Notes: generated from the sequence alone by a model not told the origin. A stretch of DNA of 64,000 nucleotides from Streptomyces sp. Act143 (GCF_003143935.1 NZ_QFRX01000001.1:2894975-2958974); one strand, 5' to 3'. Shown: positions 1-8,671, numbered from the stretch's first letter. Translations and numbers: made by a program.

Positions 1-19
1 GCTGGGCCTGCTTGGTCAT
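1..19 (-). CDS. 5' end of a gene running off the left edge
   Basis: Only the first six codons are inside the window (reading M-T-K-Q-A-Q). An ATG on the minus strand at 19 is preceded by a good GGAGG ribosome site at 25-29 with a five-base spacer. The start lies 28 bases downstream of the YHS-domain gene's stop codon, so it is probably the next gene of the same transcription unit. No function can be inferred from six residues. Confidence 0.5.
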
Positions 20-47
20 GGCGTCCTCCGTGCGTGCTCGGGCGGGC

Positions 48-245
48 TCACCCGGTCGAGGCGGTGTAGCGGACCGGGTCGGCGTCGAACGCGGAAGCAC
101 AGCGGGCCGAGCAGAAGTGGTAGAGCGTCCCGCCTGTTTCGCGGCGGTCGGCTGTGCCGTACTTGCTGATCCGCAGGCCGCACACCGGGTCCGTGACCGT
201 CTCGGCACTTCCGTGCCGGTGGTGGTTGTGGCGGCGGATGCTCAC
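48..245 (-). CDS. YHS-domain protein (heavy-metal site)
   Basis: A 65-residue protein that is almost entirely one YHS domain. It has the pair TDPVCGLRI and, about 25 residues on, YHFCSARCASAFDADPVRY. This Cys-x(n)-Cys-x3-Cys pattern is typical of small YHS proteins and of YHS domains attached to copper and other metal-transport ATPases, where it is thought to bind metal. The N-terminal residues are His-rich (RRHNHHRH), which fits metal binding. I chose the GTG at 245 because it has GGAGG five bases upstream; an upstream in-frame ATG at 323 lacks such a site. The metal and the partner are unknown. The next gene downstream, truncated at the window edge, is probably its partner. Confidence 0.8.
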   Translation of the reverse strand: MSIRRHNHHRHGSAETVTDPVCGLRISKYGTADRRETGGTLYHFCSARCASAFDADPVRYTASTG

Positions 246-689
246 GTCGGCCTCCGGTGTCGGGATACAGCCGCCCCATGCGACTGCCGCACGGTCGTCC
301 CGCGCCGTGGCCCGCTGTCCCACCCCGCAGCGGGGCGGTCGCGGCAGGGCGAAGCGCCGGCGACGCCCGGGCCCCGCCTCCAGGGCCTGAGCGGCGGGTC
401 ACACCTTCACTGTCCTGGCCGCACGCTCCCCACCACAGGGGCCCACCGTCCCGCGCACGAGGGCTACCCGGCCCATGCGTGACGCCGCCGCCCGGGCACT
501 GCGACCGCAGGGTCGATGCTGGCGTGGCCGACCGCCGACCGCCGACCAGCGACGGGCGACCGGCGATCAGCGACCAGCGACCAGCCGAGCGTGAACGGCG
601 ACCAGCGACCAGCCGAGCGTGAACGGCGACCAGCGACCAGCCGAGCGTGAACGGTGTCAGAAGCCCCGCCTCCGCGCCCTTTCCGCACT
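246..689. other. gene-free intergenic stretch with tandem repeats
   Basis: No convincing gene lies between the YHS gene and the YbhN-like gene, both on the minus strand. Open frames here are high-GC artefacts without ribosome sites. The notable content is a tandem repeat tract at about 530-653 (listed separately). The promoter of the YHS gene should lie in the part nearest 245. Confidence 0.5.
570..653. repeat. three perfect 28-bp tandem repeats
   Basis: Three consecutive identical 28-bp copies run 570-597, 598-625 and 626-653. Each contains a doubled GACCAGC heptamer followed by CGAGCGTGAACG. Upstream, at about 530-569, the heptamer continues in degenerate form (GACCGCC, GACCAGC), so the tract probably grew from a 7-bp unit. 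It is non-coding on both strands and lies just downstream of the YbhN-like gene. Confidence 0.9.
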
Positions 690-1772
690 TCACCTCCTGG
701 CAGGGCGAGCGGGCCGCGGCGTCGGGGGGTGGGGCGGGTGTGCCTGGAGGGTGACGGCCAGCCAGCTCGCCCAGCCGACCGGCTGCGGGGCCCAGAAGCT
801 GATCGCCCGGTACAGGAGCGTCGCGGCGATCGCGGAAGCCGACGGCAGGCCGTACAGCACGAGGAGCGCGGACAGGCTCGTCTCCACGACGCCGAGGCTG
901 CCGGGGGTCAGCCGCAGACTGCCGGGGATCTGGGTGAGGACGTAGACGAGCAACAGGCCGTGCCAGGGCACGCCGACGTCCAGCGCCCACAGGGCGGCGG
1001 CCAGGCAGGTGATGTCGGGGGTCCAGTTCAGCAACGCGTAGGTGAAGGGACGCAGCCACGGCCGGAGGCCGGGCTGCAGGCTGCGGGCCTGCTCGATCAG
1101 GCGCGCCAGCGCCCGCTGCCCGCGCCGGATGCGACGCGAGCGCAGCCCGGCGCGCGCCCATGCCCGCCGCACCGCGGTGCGGAAGCGGGCGAAGCGGGAC
1201 ACCCCGAACACCGTCAGGGCGATCGCCAGGACCGCCAGCAGGCCGCCGAGGGGAAGCAGTACGGTGCGCAGCCCCGCCGGCCCCGCGGCGACCGCGCCGG
1301 CCACGAACACGGCGGACAGACTCAGCGCCGACAGCGCACCGGCCATGACGAGCACCGCGGCAGCGAGGACCGGCTCCACTGCACGCCGCCGCAGCTGACG
1401 GTAGAACCAGGCCGCCGAGAAGGCCGCTCCGCCGGGCAGCGCGCCGGACACCGAGTTGGCGGCCACCACGACCGCCGTGGTGCGCCGCAGACTCCAGCGC
1501 ACCCCGCCCGCCGCGAGCAGCCACCGGTACACGCCGGCGAAGCACACGAACGACAGCGCCTCGCATCCCACGGCCACCGCCACCGGCAGCAGGTGCACCT
1601 CGGCGATGCGGTGGTACGCCTGCGCCAGCTCCCGCCGCCGCGGGACGGCGACCAGGACCACGGCCGCCGCGAGGAGCGCGGCCCCCAGCCACCACAGCGT
1701 CCCCGGTGGCGGGGGACCACCCGTCTCCCACCCGGCGCGGCGCACCGCCCCGGTCTGCGACCGCCCGGACAT
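690..1772 (-). CDS. YbhN / lysylphosphatidylglycerol-flippase-like membrane protein
   Basis: An integral membrane protein of 360 residues with about eight hydrophobic segments. Its layout is that of the YbhN/UPF0104 family, which is related to the flippase domain of lysyl-phosphatidylglycerol synthases (MprF). Recognisable family features are an Asn-Ser-x-x-Gly-x-x-x-Pro-Gly-Gly segment around residues 105-115 and a Thr-Pro-Gly-x-x-Gly-x-x-Glu segment (LTPGSLGVVETS) around residue 295. Family members are thought to move lipids or polyprenyl-linked substrates; no substrate can be assigned here. The start ATG shares its A with the TGA of a small upstream reading frame (TGATG), implying translational coupling. 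The C-terminal tail is Pro/His/Arg-rich. Confidence 0.8.
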   Translation of the reverse strand: MSGRSQTGAVRRAGWETGGPPPPGTLWWLGAALLAAAVVLVAVPRRRELAQAYHRIAEVHLLPVAVAVGCEALSFVCFAGVYRWLLAAGGVRWSLRRTTAVVVAANSVSGALPGGAAFSAAWFYRQLRRRAVEPVLAAAVLVMAGALSALSLSAVFVAGAVAAGPAGLRTVLLPLGGLLAVLAIALTVFGVSRFARFRTAVRRAWARAGLRSRRIRRGQRALARLIEQARSLQPGLRPWLRPFTYALLNWTPDITCLAAALWALDVGVPWHGLLLVYVLTQIPGSLRLTPGSLGVVETSLSALLVLYGLPSASAIAATLLYRAISFWAPQPVGWASWLAVTLQAHPPHPPTPRPARPARR

Positions 1773-1957
1773 CAGCCCTCACCCTCGGGCAGTACGGGGA
1801 CGGCCGACCCGGTGGGCGGGGTCGAGGGGCGGCAGCGAGTGGCGGTCCACTGGTACCGCGCCGGTCCCGGCCGCGCGCGACGGGTCCGCGAGGTGGTTGC
1901 TCTCCACGGCCGCCTCCTTCGCGGGACCGGCCGGCTCGGCGCCCCCGACGGGGTCAC
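1772..1957 (-). CDS. possible small coupled gene, 61 residues, unknown
   Basis: A short reading frame rich in Pro, Arg and Thr, with no recognisable domain and no hydrophobic segment. Its GTG start overlaps the CapA-like gene's stop (GTGA). Its TGA overlaps the start of the YbhN-like gene (TGATG). Third-position G+C is about 87 percent, in keeping with coding sequence. Against it, the composition is unlike a folded protein and frames free of stops are common in such DNA. It could be a real coupling peptide or chance. Confidence 0.35.
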   Translation of the reverse strand: MTPSGAPSRPVPRRRRPWRATTSRTRRARPGPARYQWTATRCRPSTPPTGSAVPVLPEGEG

Positions 1958-2946
1958 CTCGCGCGGGCCAGGGAGCGCGGCCGGTCGGCGGTCAGCCGGT
2001 CACCCTCGTCGGTGATGACGGTGCCCATCTCGGCGCAGGCGCGGATCAGCCGGTCGGCGATCCAGGCGTATTCCGCCCGGTCGGCGAGGCGGGTGTGGCA
2101 GTAGTCCAGGGCGATCGGGACCGCCTCGGTGCGCAGGGGGCCCCGCTCGTCCAGGGTGACCAGCCACAGCAGGCCCAGGTCGTTGCGGAGGGCCGGGTGG
2201 ACGGCGTAGTCGTCGATGAAGTCGCCCAGGTCGTACAGGACGCGGCGGGTGAACCCGTGGAAGACGTGCGCGGAGTGCCCCACGACCAGGGTGGCCCCGG
2301 CGGCCGTCAGGGCGGGGGCGGCGCGGCGGACGTGCGGGACGGGGCGGGCGGTCATGTTGGGACCCCAGTGGACGCTGACCAGGACGATGTCCGTCGTGCG
2401 GGCCAGCCTGCCGATCGCGTCGGTGAGCCAGGCGGGGACGCTCTCGTTCCACAGGTCGGCGTACGCCACCCCGGGCCTGCTGTCCGTGGCCGCGAACTCG
2501 GCGGGGTGATCGGTGACCGCGATGATCCCGACGCGCAGTCCGCCGGCCTCCAGGACCAGCGGCCTGCGCGCCTCCGCTGCCGTCGCCCCGGCCCCGACCG
2601 CGCGGATGCCCGCGCGGGCCAGATGGACCCGGGTGTCCAGATACCCGCCGGGACCGTGATCGAAGGCGTGGTTGTTGGCCACGGACACCGCGTCCACACC
2701 GAGGTCGGCCAGCACGCGGGCGGCGCGGGAGGGTGCGCGGAAGAAGAACGCCTTGCCCGGCAGGTCGACGGGTGGTGTGTCGCGGTCGGAGATGCAGCAT
2801 TCGAGGTTGAGCAGGAAGAGGTCCGAGGCGCCGACGGCCTTCTGCACGGCGTGGCTGAACAGGGGGCGCGGACTCCGGTGCGCCAGCACTTCCCCGACCC
2901 CACGGCCCAGCATGGCATCCCCTGCCAGAGCGATCGTGACGGCCAT
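1954..2946 (-). CDS. CapA-family metallophosphoesterase-like protein
   Basis: A protein of 330 residues of the CapA (poly-gamma-glutamate biosynthesis) family, which has a calcineurin-like phosphoesterase fold. Visible motifs in order are GDAMLGRGVG near the N-terminus, NLECCIS, SVANNHAFDHG, VSVHWGPN and VVGHSAHVFHG, the usual metal-ligand series (Asp, Asn-Glu, Asn-Asn-His-D, H-W-G, G-H-x-H). Members act in polyglutamate export or on phosphorylated substrates; the true substrate here is unknown and no other pgs/cap genes are present. There is no obvious signal peptide. I chose the ATG at 2946, where the family motif begins within 10 residues; upstream in-frame codons extend into low-complexity sequence. 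Confidence 0.8.
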   Translation of the reverse strand: MAVTIALAGDAMLGRGVGEVLAHRSPRPLFSHAVQKAVGASDLFLLNLECCISDRDTPPVDLPGKAFFFRAPSRAARVLADLGVDAVSVANNHAFDHGPGGYLDTRVHLARAGIRAVGAGATAAEARRPLVLEAGGLRVGIIAVTDHPAEFAATDSRPGVAYADLWNESVPAWLTDAIGRLARTTDIVLVSVHWGPNMTARPVPHVRRAAPALTAAGATLVVGHSAHVFHGFTRRVLYDLGDFIDDYAVHPALRNDLGLLWLVTLDERGPLRTEAVPIALDYCHTRLADRAEYAWIADRLIRACAEMGTVITDEGDRLTADRPRSLARAR

Positions 2947-3540
2947 GGCCTCTCGCCTCCACACACTCGGCCCGGCTGCGGCCCCGGGCAACAGGACCTG
3001 ATCCGCCTCCGCGCCCGTTAACCGGGCGCGTACGAGGTCCGAGGGCCCCGGACGCCATCCCTCCCTTCCGAGTGTCGCCCTCCGAGGCGACGGCCCGGAG
3101 GGCCGAAGAGACCGCGCCAAGGGGCGGTCGCCCCCGGCGACGCCGTCCGCTACGGCTCCGTCCACTGCGACCGCGGTCGGGTCGAGCCCAGTCCAGTCCA
3201 GTCCGCTCCGGTCGGGCCCGGTCCGTCAGCGATCTCCGGCACCGGCGGCACCGGCGGCACCGGCGGCACCGGGACACCACGCCCCGGGTCCGGCAGCACC
3301 GTCCGAATACCCCCTACTTGCATCGTGTGCCTCTCCCGGCCCGCTGTCGTGGGCCGAACGTCCCTGTCCACGCCGGCGACGAGCCGAGGCGCCCCCGCAC
3401 GGCTGCGCGGCCGAAGGATGCCCTGTCCGCACGGGCCGTTCGGACGGCGCCCTGGGCCCATCGGCACCTGGCGGTCCGCACCGGCCCGGAGTCGAGTGGA
3501 GGCGAGCAGACCTGAGAGCAGGAGCAGCTGGGAGGACGTC
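2947..3540. other. gene-free intergenic region
   Basis: Almost 600 bases without a supportable gene. It separates the minus-strand CapA-like gene from a plus-strand small membrane protein gene and so must contain their divergent promoters. Short tandem repeats lie at 3189-3273. Open frames in this stretch have no ribosome site and repeat-derived composition. Confidence 0.5.
3189..3273. repeat. short tandem repeats (5-bp and 9-bp units)
   Basis: CAGTC is repeated three times at 3189-3203. A 9-bp unit, ACCGGCGGC, is repeated three times at 3241-3267 with a partial fourth copy. The tract is non-coding and may be slippage-prone. Confidence 0.8.
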
Positions 3541-3630
3541 ATGAACTGGCCGACCGCAGCCGTCGTCATCGCTGTCGTCTTCGCCATCGCGGCGATCGTC
3601 AGCGCCTTCCTCGCACGCCCGAAGCAGTAG
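3541..3630 (+). CDS. 29-residue small membrane protein
   Basis: A very short gene starting at ATG 3541 with a strong ribosome site (GGAGG, five bases upstream). The product begins MNWPTAAVVIAVVF and has one hydrophobic segment of about 20 residues ending in a basic tail (ARPKQ), so it should be a single-pass membrane peptide. No function is recognised. Many annotations would miss it because of its length. Confidence 0.6.
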   Translation: MNWPTAAVVIAVVFAIAAIVSAFLARPKQ

Positions 3631-3915
3631 CGGAAGCGAGGCACCTCACGCGCAGCCCGGCCGCCACTGCGCCTCTCCTGTCCGTGCGCACCGGCCAGGG
3701 GCCCAGCACCCCCTTGTCCGGCGCCCGGCGTCCCGGCCAATCCCCGTGCGCCAAGAGGCCGTTCGGCCCAGCTACGGGAACCGAGCGGCACTCCCTTCCC
3801 GCGCATTGCTGACACCAGAGTGGAAGCCCCTGCACCCCCGCCCGGCTCCCGCCCGGCTCCCTTCCGGCTCACGTCCGGAACTCCATCCGTCCTGCCCGAT
3901 CGGAGGCGCGTGATC

Positions 3916-4779
3916 ATGCCCCGCCCTGTCGCCGTCGGCATCGACGGCAGCGCCGCGAGTCTCGCTGCCGCCGCCTGGGCCGCCCGAGAAGCCGAACTCC
4001 GCGGCACGTCCCTGCACTTGGTCGCCGCCTGGCCTCCACCGAACGGCCGCGCCCCCGAGCCCCCGGAAGCGATCGCGCGCCGCCACTGGGCCGCCCGCTC
4101 CCTCGACCTGGCCCGCGACCGCCTGCGCGGCCGGCACCCCCGCCTCGACATCCGCGCCCGCCTGCTGGGCCTGGCGCCCCGTGAGGCGCTCCTGACCGCC
4201 GGACTCACCGCGGACCTGCTGGTGCTCGGCTCCTGTGGTCTGGGCGGCACATCCGCCCACCACCTCGGCTCCACCGGGGCGGAGACCGCCGCACAGGCCG
4301 ACTTCCCCCTCGCCCTCGTCCGCACCACACCCCACCCGGCGCACCCGCCGGCCGGACCGGTCCTGCTCGCCCTCGACACCCAACGCGTCCGGGACGACGT
4401 CATCGCCGTCGCCTTCGAGGAGGCGGCCCTGCGTGAGGTACCGCTGCGCGCCCTGTACGCCTGGATGCCGGCCCGCCCGGTACGCACCTACCCGGTCATG
4501 CCGGGGCCGTACGGCCACTCACCCCACGCCCGCCGCGCCGAGCAGTGGCTCACCGAGGCCCTGCTGCCCTGGCGGCAGAAGTTCCCGGACATACGGGTGG
4601 AGGAGGTCTGTCTGGAGGACGTCCCCGCCGGCGCCGTGACCGCCGCCGCGCACCACGCCGTGCTCGCCGTACTCGGCCACCGGATCCGGACCGCTGCCGA
4701 CGGGGCTCGCCTCGGCGCCGTCGCCCGTGCCGCCGTACACCAGGCGGCCTGCCCGGTGCTCCTCGTCCCCCACACGTGA
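3916..4779 (+). CDS. universal stress protein, two UspA domains
   Basis: A protein of 287 residues with two UspA domains in tandem, roughly 3-138 and 148-286. The first starts PVAVGIDGS and carries the ATP-binding type signature G-x2-G-x9-G-(S/T) (GSCGLGGTSAHHLGSTG). In the second domain (VLLALDTQ start) the same region is degenerate (LGHRIRTAADGARLG). Tandem USP proteins are abundant in actinobacteria and are usually induced by dormancy, hypoxia or other stress. GGAGG lies nine bases before the ATG at 3916; a GTG two codons earlier is too close to it. The gene stands alone. Confidence 0.88.
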   Translation: MPRPVAVGIDGSAASLAAAAWAAREAELRGTSLHLVAAWPPPNGRAPEPPEAIARRHWAARSLDLARDRLRGRHPRLDIRARLLGLAPREALLTAGLTADLLVLGSCGLGGTSAHHLGSTGAETAAQADFPLALVRTTPHPAHPPAGPVLLALDTQRVRDDVIAVAFEEAALREVPLRALYAWMPARPVRTYPVMPGPYGHSPHARRAEQWLTEALLPWRQKFPDIRVEEVCLEDVPAGAVTAAAHHAVLAVLGHRIRTAADGARLGAVARAAVHQAACPVLLVPHT

Positions 4780-4970
4780 ACAGGCCGCCGTCACCGACAA
4801 AAACTCCGGCACGGCCAGCGACCGGCGATGCACATGGCGATGGTCCGTCCCCGAAGATCCGGCAGGACCTGACGCCACGCGGACCCGGCATCGGCCGAGC
4901 CGAGCGGCAGAAGACCCGCCCTGAACCGCACCACGGACGCCGGAGTCAGGCCCCCGCCCGAACGCGCAAC

Positions 4971-6299
4971 TCAGGAACCCTTGACCACCGGCTCCAGAAT
5001 CGCCACGCACTCCACATGATGAGTCATCGGAAACAGATCGAACACCCGGAGCGTCCGCACCCGGTACCCCCCCTCCCGGAAGTACCCCAGATCCCGAGCC
5101 AGCGCGGCCGGATCGCACGCCACGTACGCGATCCGGCGTGCCCCCAGCCCGGCGAGGTGGGCCACGGTCTTGCGGCCGGCGCCCGCTCGCGGCGGGTCCA
5201 GGACGATGAGGTCGACCTCGGTGATCCCGGTCCGCGGCAGGACCGACTCCACCTTGCCCTGCTCGATCCGTACGCGCTCGAACTCGGCGAGGTTGTGCCG
5301 GGCGTCCTCGACGGCCCGCTTGCCGGACTCGATGCCGAGGACCGCGCCCTTCTCGCCGAGGCGGTCGGCGAGGGCGCCCGCGAACAGGCCCACCCCGCAG
5401 TACAGGTCCAGCACCATCTCGCCCTTGCGTGGCAGCAGGCCCTGCATGACCGCCTTCACCAGCGTGTCGGCCGCCATCGGGTGGACCTGCCAGAAGCCGC
5501 CGCTGCCCACCCGGTGGGTGCGGCCGTCGGCGCGCTCACGGACGAACGCGCGGCCGTGCACGCGATGAATGCCGCCGTCCTTCTCGTCGACCCGCATCAC
5601 GGAGACCGGCTTGTCGAGCTCGACGAGCGGGAGGCGGGCGCCCGGCCGGGGTTCCAGGATGACCATGCGGTCCTGCGAACCCGTCGCCGCGATCGCCTCC
5701 ACCGACGCCATCCCGGACCAGTCACGCGCCTCGATGCCCAGCTCGCTCACGCCCGGCGCCGCGATCATGCAGTGGTCGATCACCTCGACCTCGTGCGAGC
5801 GGTGGCGGCGGAGTCCGGCGTTGCCGTCGGCGTCCACCGCGTACTGCACGCGCGTCCGCCACGCCGGCACCTCGCCCGCCGGCAGCTTGTCGCCCTCGGC
5901 CGGCATCACGGTGCCGTCCCAGCCGGCCTCCTCCGGCGTGAGCCCGGCGAGCCGCTTCAGCTGCTCGGCGACGACCTCGCCCTTCAGGCGCCGCTGGGCA
6001 CCGGGCTTGGCGTGCTGCCAGTCGCAGCCGCCGCAGCGGCCCGGGCCGGCGAAGGGGCAGGGCGCCTCGATGCGGTCCTTGGACGCCTCCAGCACCGACA
6101 CCGCGTCCGCCCGCAGGAAGCGCGCCCCCTCCTCACCCTCGGTCACCCGCGCCACGACCCGCTCGCCGGGCAGCGCGTGCCGGACGAAGAGGACCTGTCC
6201 GTCGGCCGTGCGGGCGATGCAGTGACCGCCGTGGGCCACGGGGCCGACCTCGACCTCGAAGTCCATCCCCACCAGCGATTTCTTCGGTTCTGCCTGCAT
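4971..6299 (-). CDS. TRAM-domain class I SAM RNA methyltransferase (TrmA/RlmD family)
   Basis: A protein of 442 residues. It has an N-terminal TRAM domain (about 8-65) and a Cys cluster CPFAGPGRCGGCDWQH (about 80-96) that in RlmD-type enzymes ligates a 4Fe-4S cluster. The C-terminal Rossmann methyltransferase domain carries VLDLYCGVGLFAGALA (SAM binding), LIVLDPPRAG and the catalytic-Cys motif YVACDPAALARDL. These enzymes methylate C5 of uridine in rRNA or tRNA. The target nucleotide cannot be told from sequence, because actinobacterial members are not clear orthologues of E. coli TrmA, RlmC or RlmD. It follows the KimA-like gene on the same strand after 55 bases and may share its transcript. 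Confidence 0.88.
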   Translation of the reverse strand: MQAEPKKSLVGMDFEVEVGPVAHGGHCIARTADGQVLFVRHALPGERVVARVTEGEEGARFLRADAVSVLEASKDRIEAPCPFAGPGRCGGCDWQHAKPGAQRRLKGEVVAEQLKRLAGLTPEEAGWDGTVMPAEGDKLPAGEVPAWRTRVQYAVDADGNAGLRRHRSHEVEVIDHCMIAAPGVSELGIEARDWSGMASVEAIAATGSQDRMVILEPRPGARLPLVELDKPVSVMRVDEKDGGIHRVHGRAFVRERADGRTHRVGSGGFWQVHPMAADTLVKAVMQGLLPRKGEMVLDLYCGVGLFAGALADRLGEKGAVLGIESGKRAVEDARHNLAEFERVRIEQGKVESVLPRTGITEVDLIVLDPPRAGAGRKTVAHLAGLGARRIAYVACDPAALARDLGYFREGGYRVRTLRVFDLFPMTHHVECVAILEPVVKGS

Positions 6300-6354
6300 G
6301 GCGGGGTGACTCCACTACGTCAAAGGGGAAAGGGGACGACAACAGCCCACCAGT

Positions 6355-8403
6355 CTACGTCTGCGAGGACGTCTCCTTCGCCCGCTCCTGGGCCGGCCCG
6401 CGCCGCACCGCACCCGGCGCGTTCCACTCCTGCCGCTTGCGCGCACGGATCTTGGCCGCCTCGGACGACTGCAACTGGTAGGGCACCGAGGTCACCATGA
6501 CCCCCGGTGTGAACAGCAGTCGGCCCTTCAGCCGGAGCGCGCTCTGGTTGTGCAGCAGGTGCTCGTACCAGTGACCGACCACGTACTCGGGGATGATCAC
6601 GGACACCGCGTCCCGCGGCGACTCCTTGCGCAGACTCTTCACGTACTCGATGACCGGCCGGGTGATCTCGCGGTAGGGCGAGTCGAGCACCTTCAGCGGT
6701 ACGTCGATCCCGCGCCGCTCCCATTCGTCGCGCAGCGCCTTGGTCTCGATCGGGTCGACGTTGACGCTGAGCGCCTCCAGGGTGTCCGAGCGCATGAGCT
6801 TGGCGTAGGCCAGGGCACGCAGCGTCGGGCGGTGGATCTTGGAGATCAGCACGACCGAGTGCACCCGGGAGGGCCGCACGCTGTCGTCGCTCGGGCCTTC
6901 GGGGGCCGCGATCTCCTCGGCCACCCGGTCGTAGTGCTTACGGATCGCGGTCATCGTGGCGTAGAAGATGCACATGCCGAGCAGCGCGACCCAGGCCCCG
7001 TGCGTGAACTTGGTGACCAGGACGACGACCAGCACCAGGCCGGTGAAGAACGCGCCGAAGGCGTTGATCGCCCGGGAGCGGACCATGTGGCTGCGCTTCG
7101 CGGGGTCCTTCTCGACCGCCAGGTGGCGGTTCCAGTGCCGGACCATGCCGGTCTGGCTGAGGGTGAAGGACACGAAGACGCCGACGATGTAGAGCTGGAT
7201 GAGGCGCGTGGAGTCGGCGCCGTAGATCCAGACCAGCAGACCGGCCGCGCCCGCCAGGAGCACGATGCCGTTGGAGAAGGCCAGGCGGTCGCCGCGGGTG
7301 TGCAGCTGCCTCGGCAGGTAGCGGTCCTGCGCCAGGATCGATCCCAGCAGCGGGAAGCCGTTGTACGCCGTGTTCGCCGCCAGGAACAGCACCAGCGCGG
7401 TCGCCGCCGCCAGCACGATGAACAGGAAGCTGCCCTTGCCGAAGACGGCCTCGGCGACCTGTGAGATCACCGGGTTCTGGACGTAGTCGGAGCCGATGGC
7501 GACGCCGTTCTTCAGCAGGTCGGCGGCCGGGTTCTCGGCCATCCGGACCTTGGTCACCATGGCGAGCGCGATGATGCCGCAGAACATGGTGACGGCCAGC
7601 AGGCCCATCATCGCGAGCGTGGTCGCCGCGTTCTTGGACTTCGGCTTGCGGAACGCCGGGACACCGTTGGAGATCGCCTCGACACCCGTCAGCGCCGCAC
7701 AGCCCGACGAGAACGCCCGCAGCAGCAGGAAGACCAGCGCGAAACCGGCCAGGCCCTGGTGCTCGGCCTTGATCTCGTAGCCGGCCGTCGGCGCCCGCAT
7801 GGTGTCGTCGAGGACCAGCCCGCGGAACGCGCCCCACGCGATCATGATGAACACGCCCGCGACGAAGACGTACGTCGGGATCGCGAACAGCGAGCCGGAC
7901 TCCTTCACGCCGCGCAGGTTCATCAGCGTGAGCAGCACGATCACCGCGATCGCGCACAGCACCTTGTGCTCGACGACGAAGGGGACGGCGGAGCCGAGGT
8001 TCTCGATACCGGAGGCGATCGACACGGCAACCGTGAGGACGTAGTCGACGAGCAGGGCACTGGCGACCGTGAGCCCGGCCTTCGGGCCGAGGTTGGTGGT
8101 GGCCACCTCGTAGTCGCCGCCGCCGCTCGGATATGCGTGCACGTTCTGCCGGTAGGAGGCGACCACCGTGAACATCAGCACGACGACCGCGACCGCGATC
8201 CAGGGGCTGAAGTGGTACGCCGACACGCCCGCGATGGACAGGACCAGCAGCACCTCGCCGGGCGCGTACGCCACGGAGGAGAGGGGGTCGGAGGCGAAGA
8301 CAGGGAGTGCGATGCGCTTCGGCAGGAGCGTTTCCCCGAGCCGGTCACTGCGCAGTGCGCGCCCGATCAGGATCCGTTTGGGCACGTCGGTCAGTTTGGA
8401 CAC
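6355..8403 (-). CDS. KimA-like potassium transporter (APC superfamily)
   Basis: A membrane protein of 682 residues with about twelve transmembrane helices and a cytoplasmic C-terminal domain. From memory of B. subtilis KimA (formerly YdaO), several stretches match closely. They are the N-terminal RILIGRALRS, then DPLSSVAYAPGE, ALLVDYVLTVAVSIASG, FSSGCAALTGVEAISNGVPAF, RGDRLAFSNGI and, in the tail, HNQSALRLKGRLLF. KimA is a high-affinity K+/H+ symporter inhibited by c-di-AMP through its cytoplasmic domain. The two RCK genes diverging from it support a potassium role. The start is GTG 8403. No ribosome site precedes it, and a -10-like TACGCT ends eight bases upstream, so the mRNA could be leaderless. 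Many annotations would call it only an amino-acid permease. Confidence 0.85.
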   Translation of the reverse strand: MSKLTDVPKRILIGRALRSDRLGETLLPKRIALPVFASDPLSSVAYAPGEVLLVLSIAGVSAYHFSPWIAVAVVVLMFTVVASYRQNVHAYPSGGGDYEVATTNLGPKAGLTVASALLVDYVLTVAVSIASGIENLGSAVPFVVEHKVLCAIAVIVLLTLMNLRGVKESGSLFAIPTYVFVAGVFIMIAWGAFRGLVLDDTMRAPTAGYEIKAEHQGLAGFALVFLLLRAFSSGCAALTGVEAISNGVPAFRKPKSKNAATTLAMMGLLAVTMFCGIIALAMVTKVRMAENPAADLLKNGVAIGSDYVQNPVISQVAEAVFGKGSFLFIVLAAATALVLFLAANTAYNGFPLLGSILAQDRYLPRQLHTRGDRLAFSNGIVLLAGAAGLLVWIYGADSTRLIQLYIVGVFVSFTLSQTGMVRHWNRHLAVEKDPAKRSHMVRSRAINAFGAFFTGLVLVVVLVTKFTHGAWVALLGMCIFYATMTAIRKHYDRVAEEIAAPEGPSDDSVRPSRVHSVVLISKIHRPTLRALAYAKLMRSDTLEALSVNVDPIETKALRDEWERRGIDVPLKVLDSPYREITRPVIEYVKSLRKESPRDAVSVIIPEYVVGHWYEHLLHNQSALRLKGRLLFTPGVMVTSVPYQLQSSEAAKIRARKRQEWNAPGAVRRGPAQERAKETSSQT

Positions 8404-8575
8404 AACAGAGAAGCGTAAGCGTTCGAACGGGTGCACAACCACCCGCCACCCCACATCGGCCCTCGATCTGCTCTCCGAGTGAAATCGGCCAACCCCCCGG
8501 CAACGGATTCCGCAGCCGCCCGCGCCCCCATGCCTATATGACAAGACCCCCGCCGTCACCGCCCCCGGAGGTCCC

Positions 8576-8671
8576 ATGCACGCCACCGCAGAGCTGATCG
8601 GCGCCGCCGCCGCGCTCCTCGGCCTCGGAATCCTGACACTTGCGAGCCTGCGCAGCATCAGCCGCCGCTGA
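8576..8671 (+). CDS. possible 31-residue membrane peptide beside the K+ genes
   Basis: A short frame starting MHATAELIGAAAALLGLG, with a single hydrophobic segment and a basic end (SISRR). It has a strong ribosome site, GGAGG four bases before the ATG. It lies between the divergent KimA-like and RCK genes, on the RCK strand. Its size and topology recall small transporter subunits such as KdpF, but there is no sequence relationship I can assert. Absence of a longer family context keeps confidence moderate. Confidence 0.45.
   Translation: MHATAELIGAAAALLGLGILTLASLRSISRR

Noticed and set aside
654..2015. A 450-codon frame on the plus strand near the left end
   Set aside because: Its product is Arg/Gly/Gln-rich low-complexity sequence and it lies antisense to the YbhN-like gene and across the repeats.
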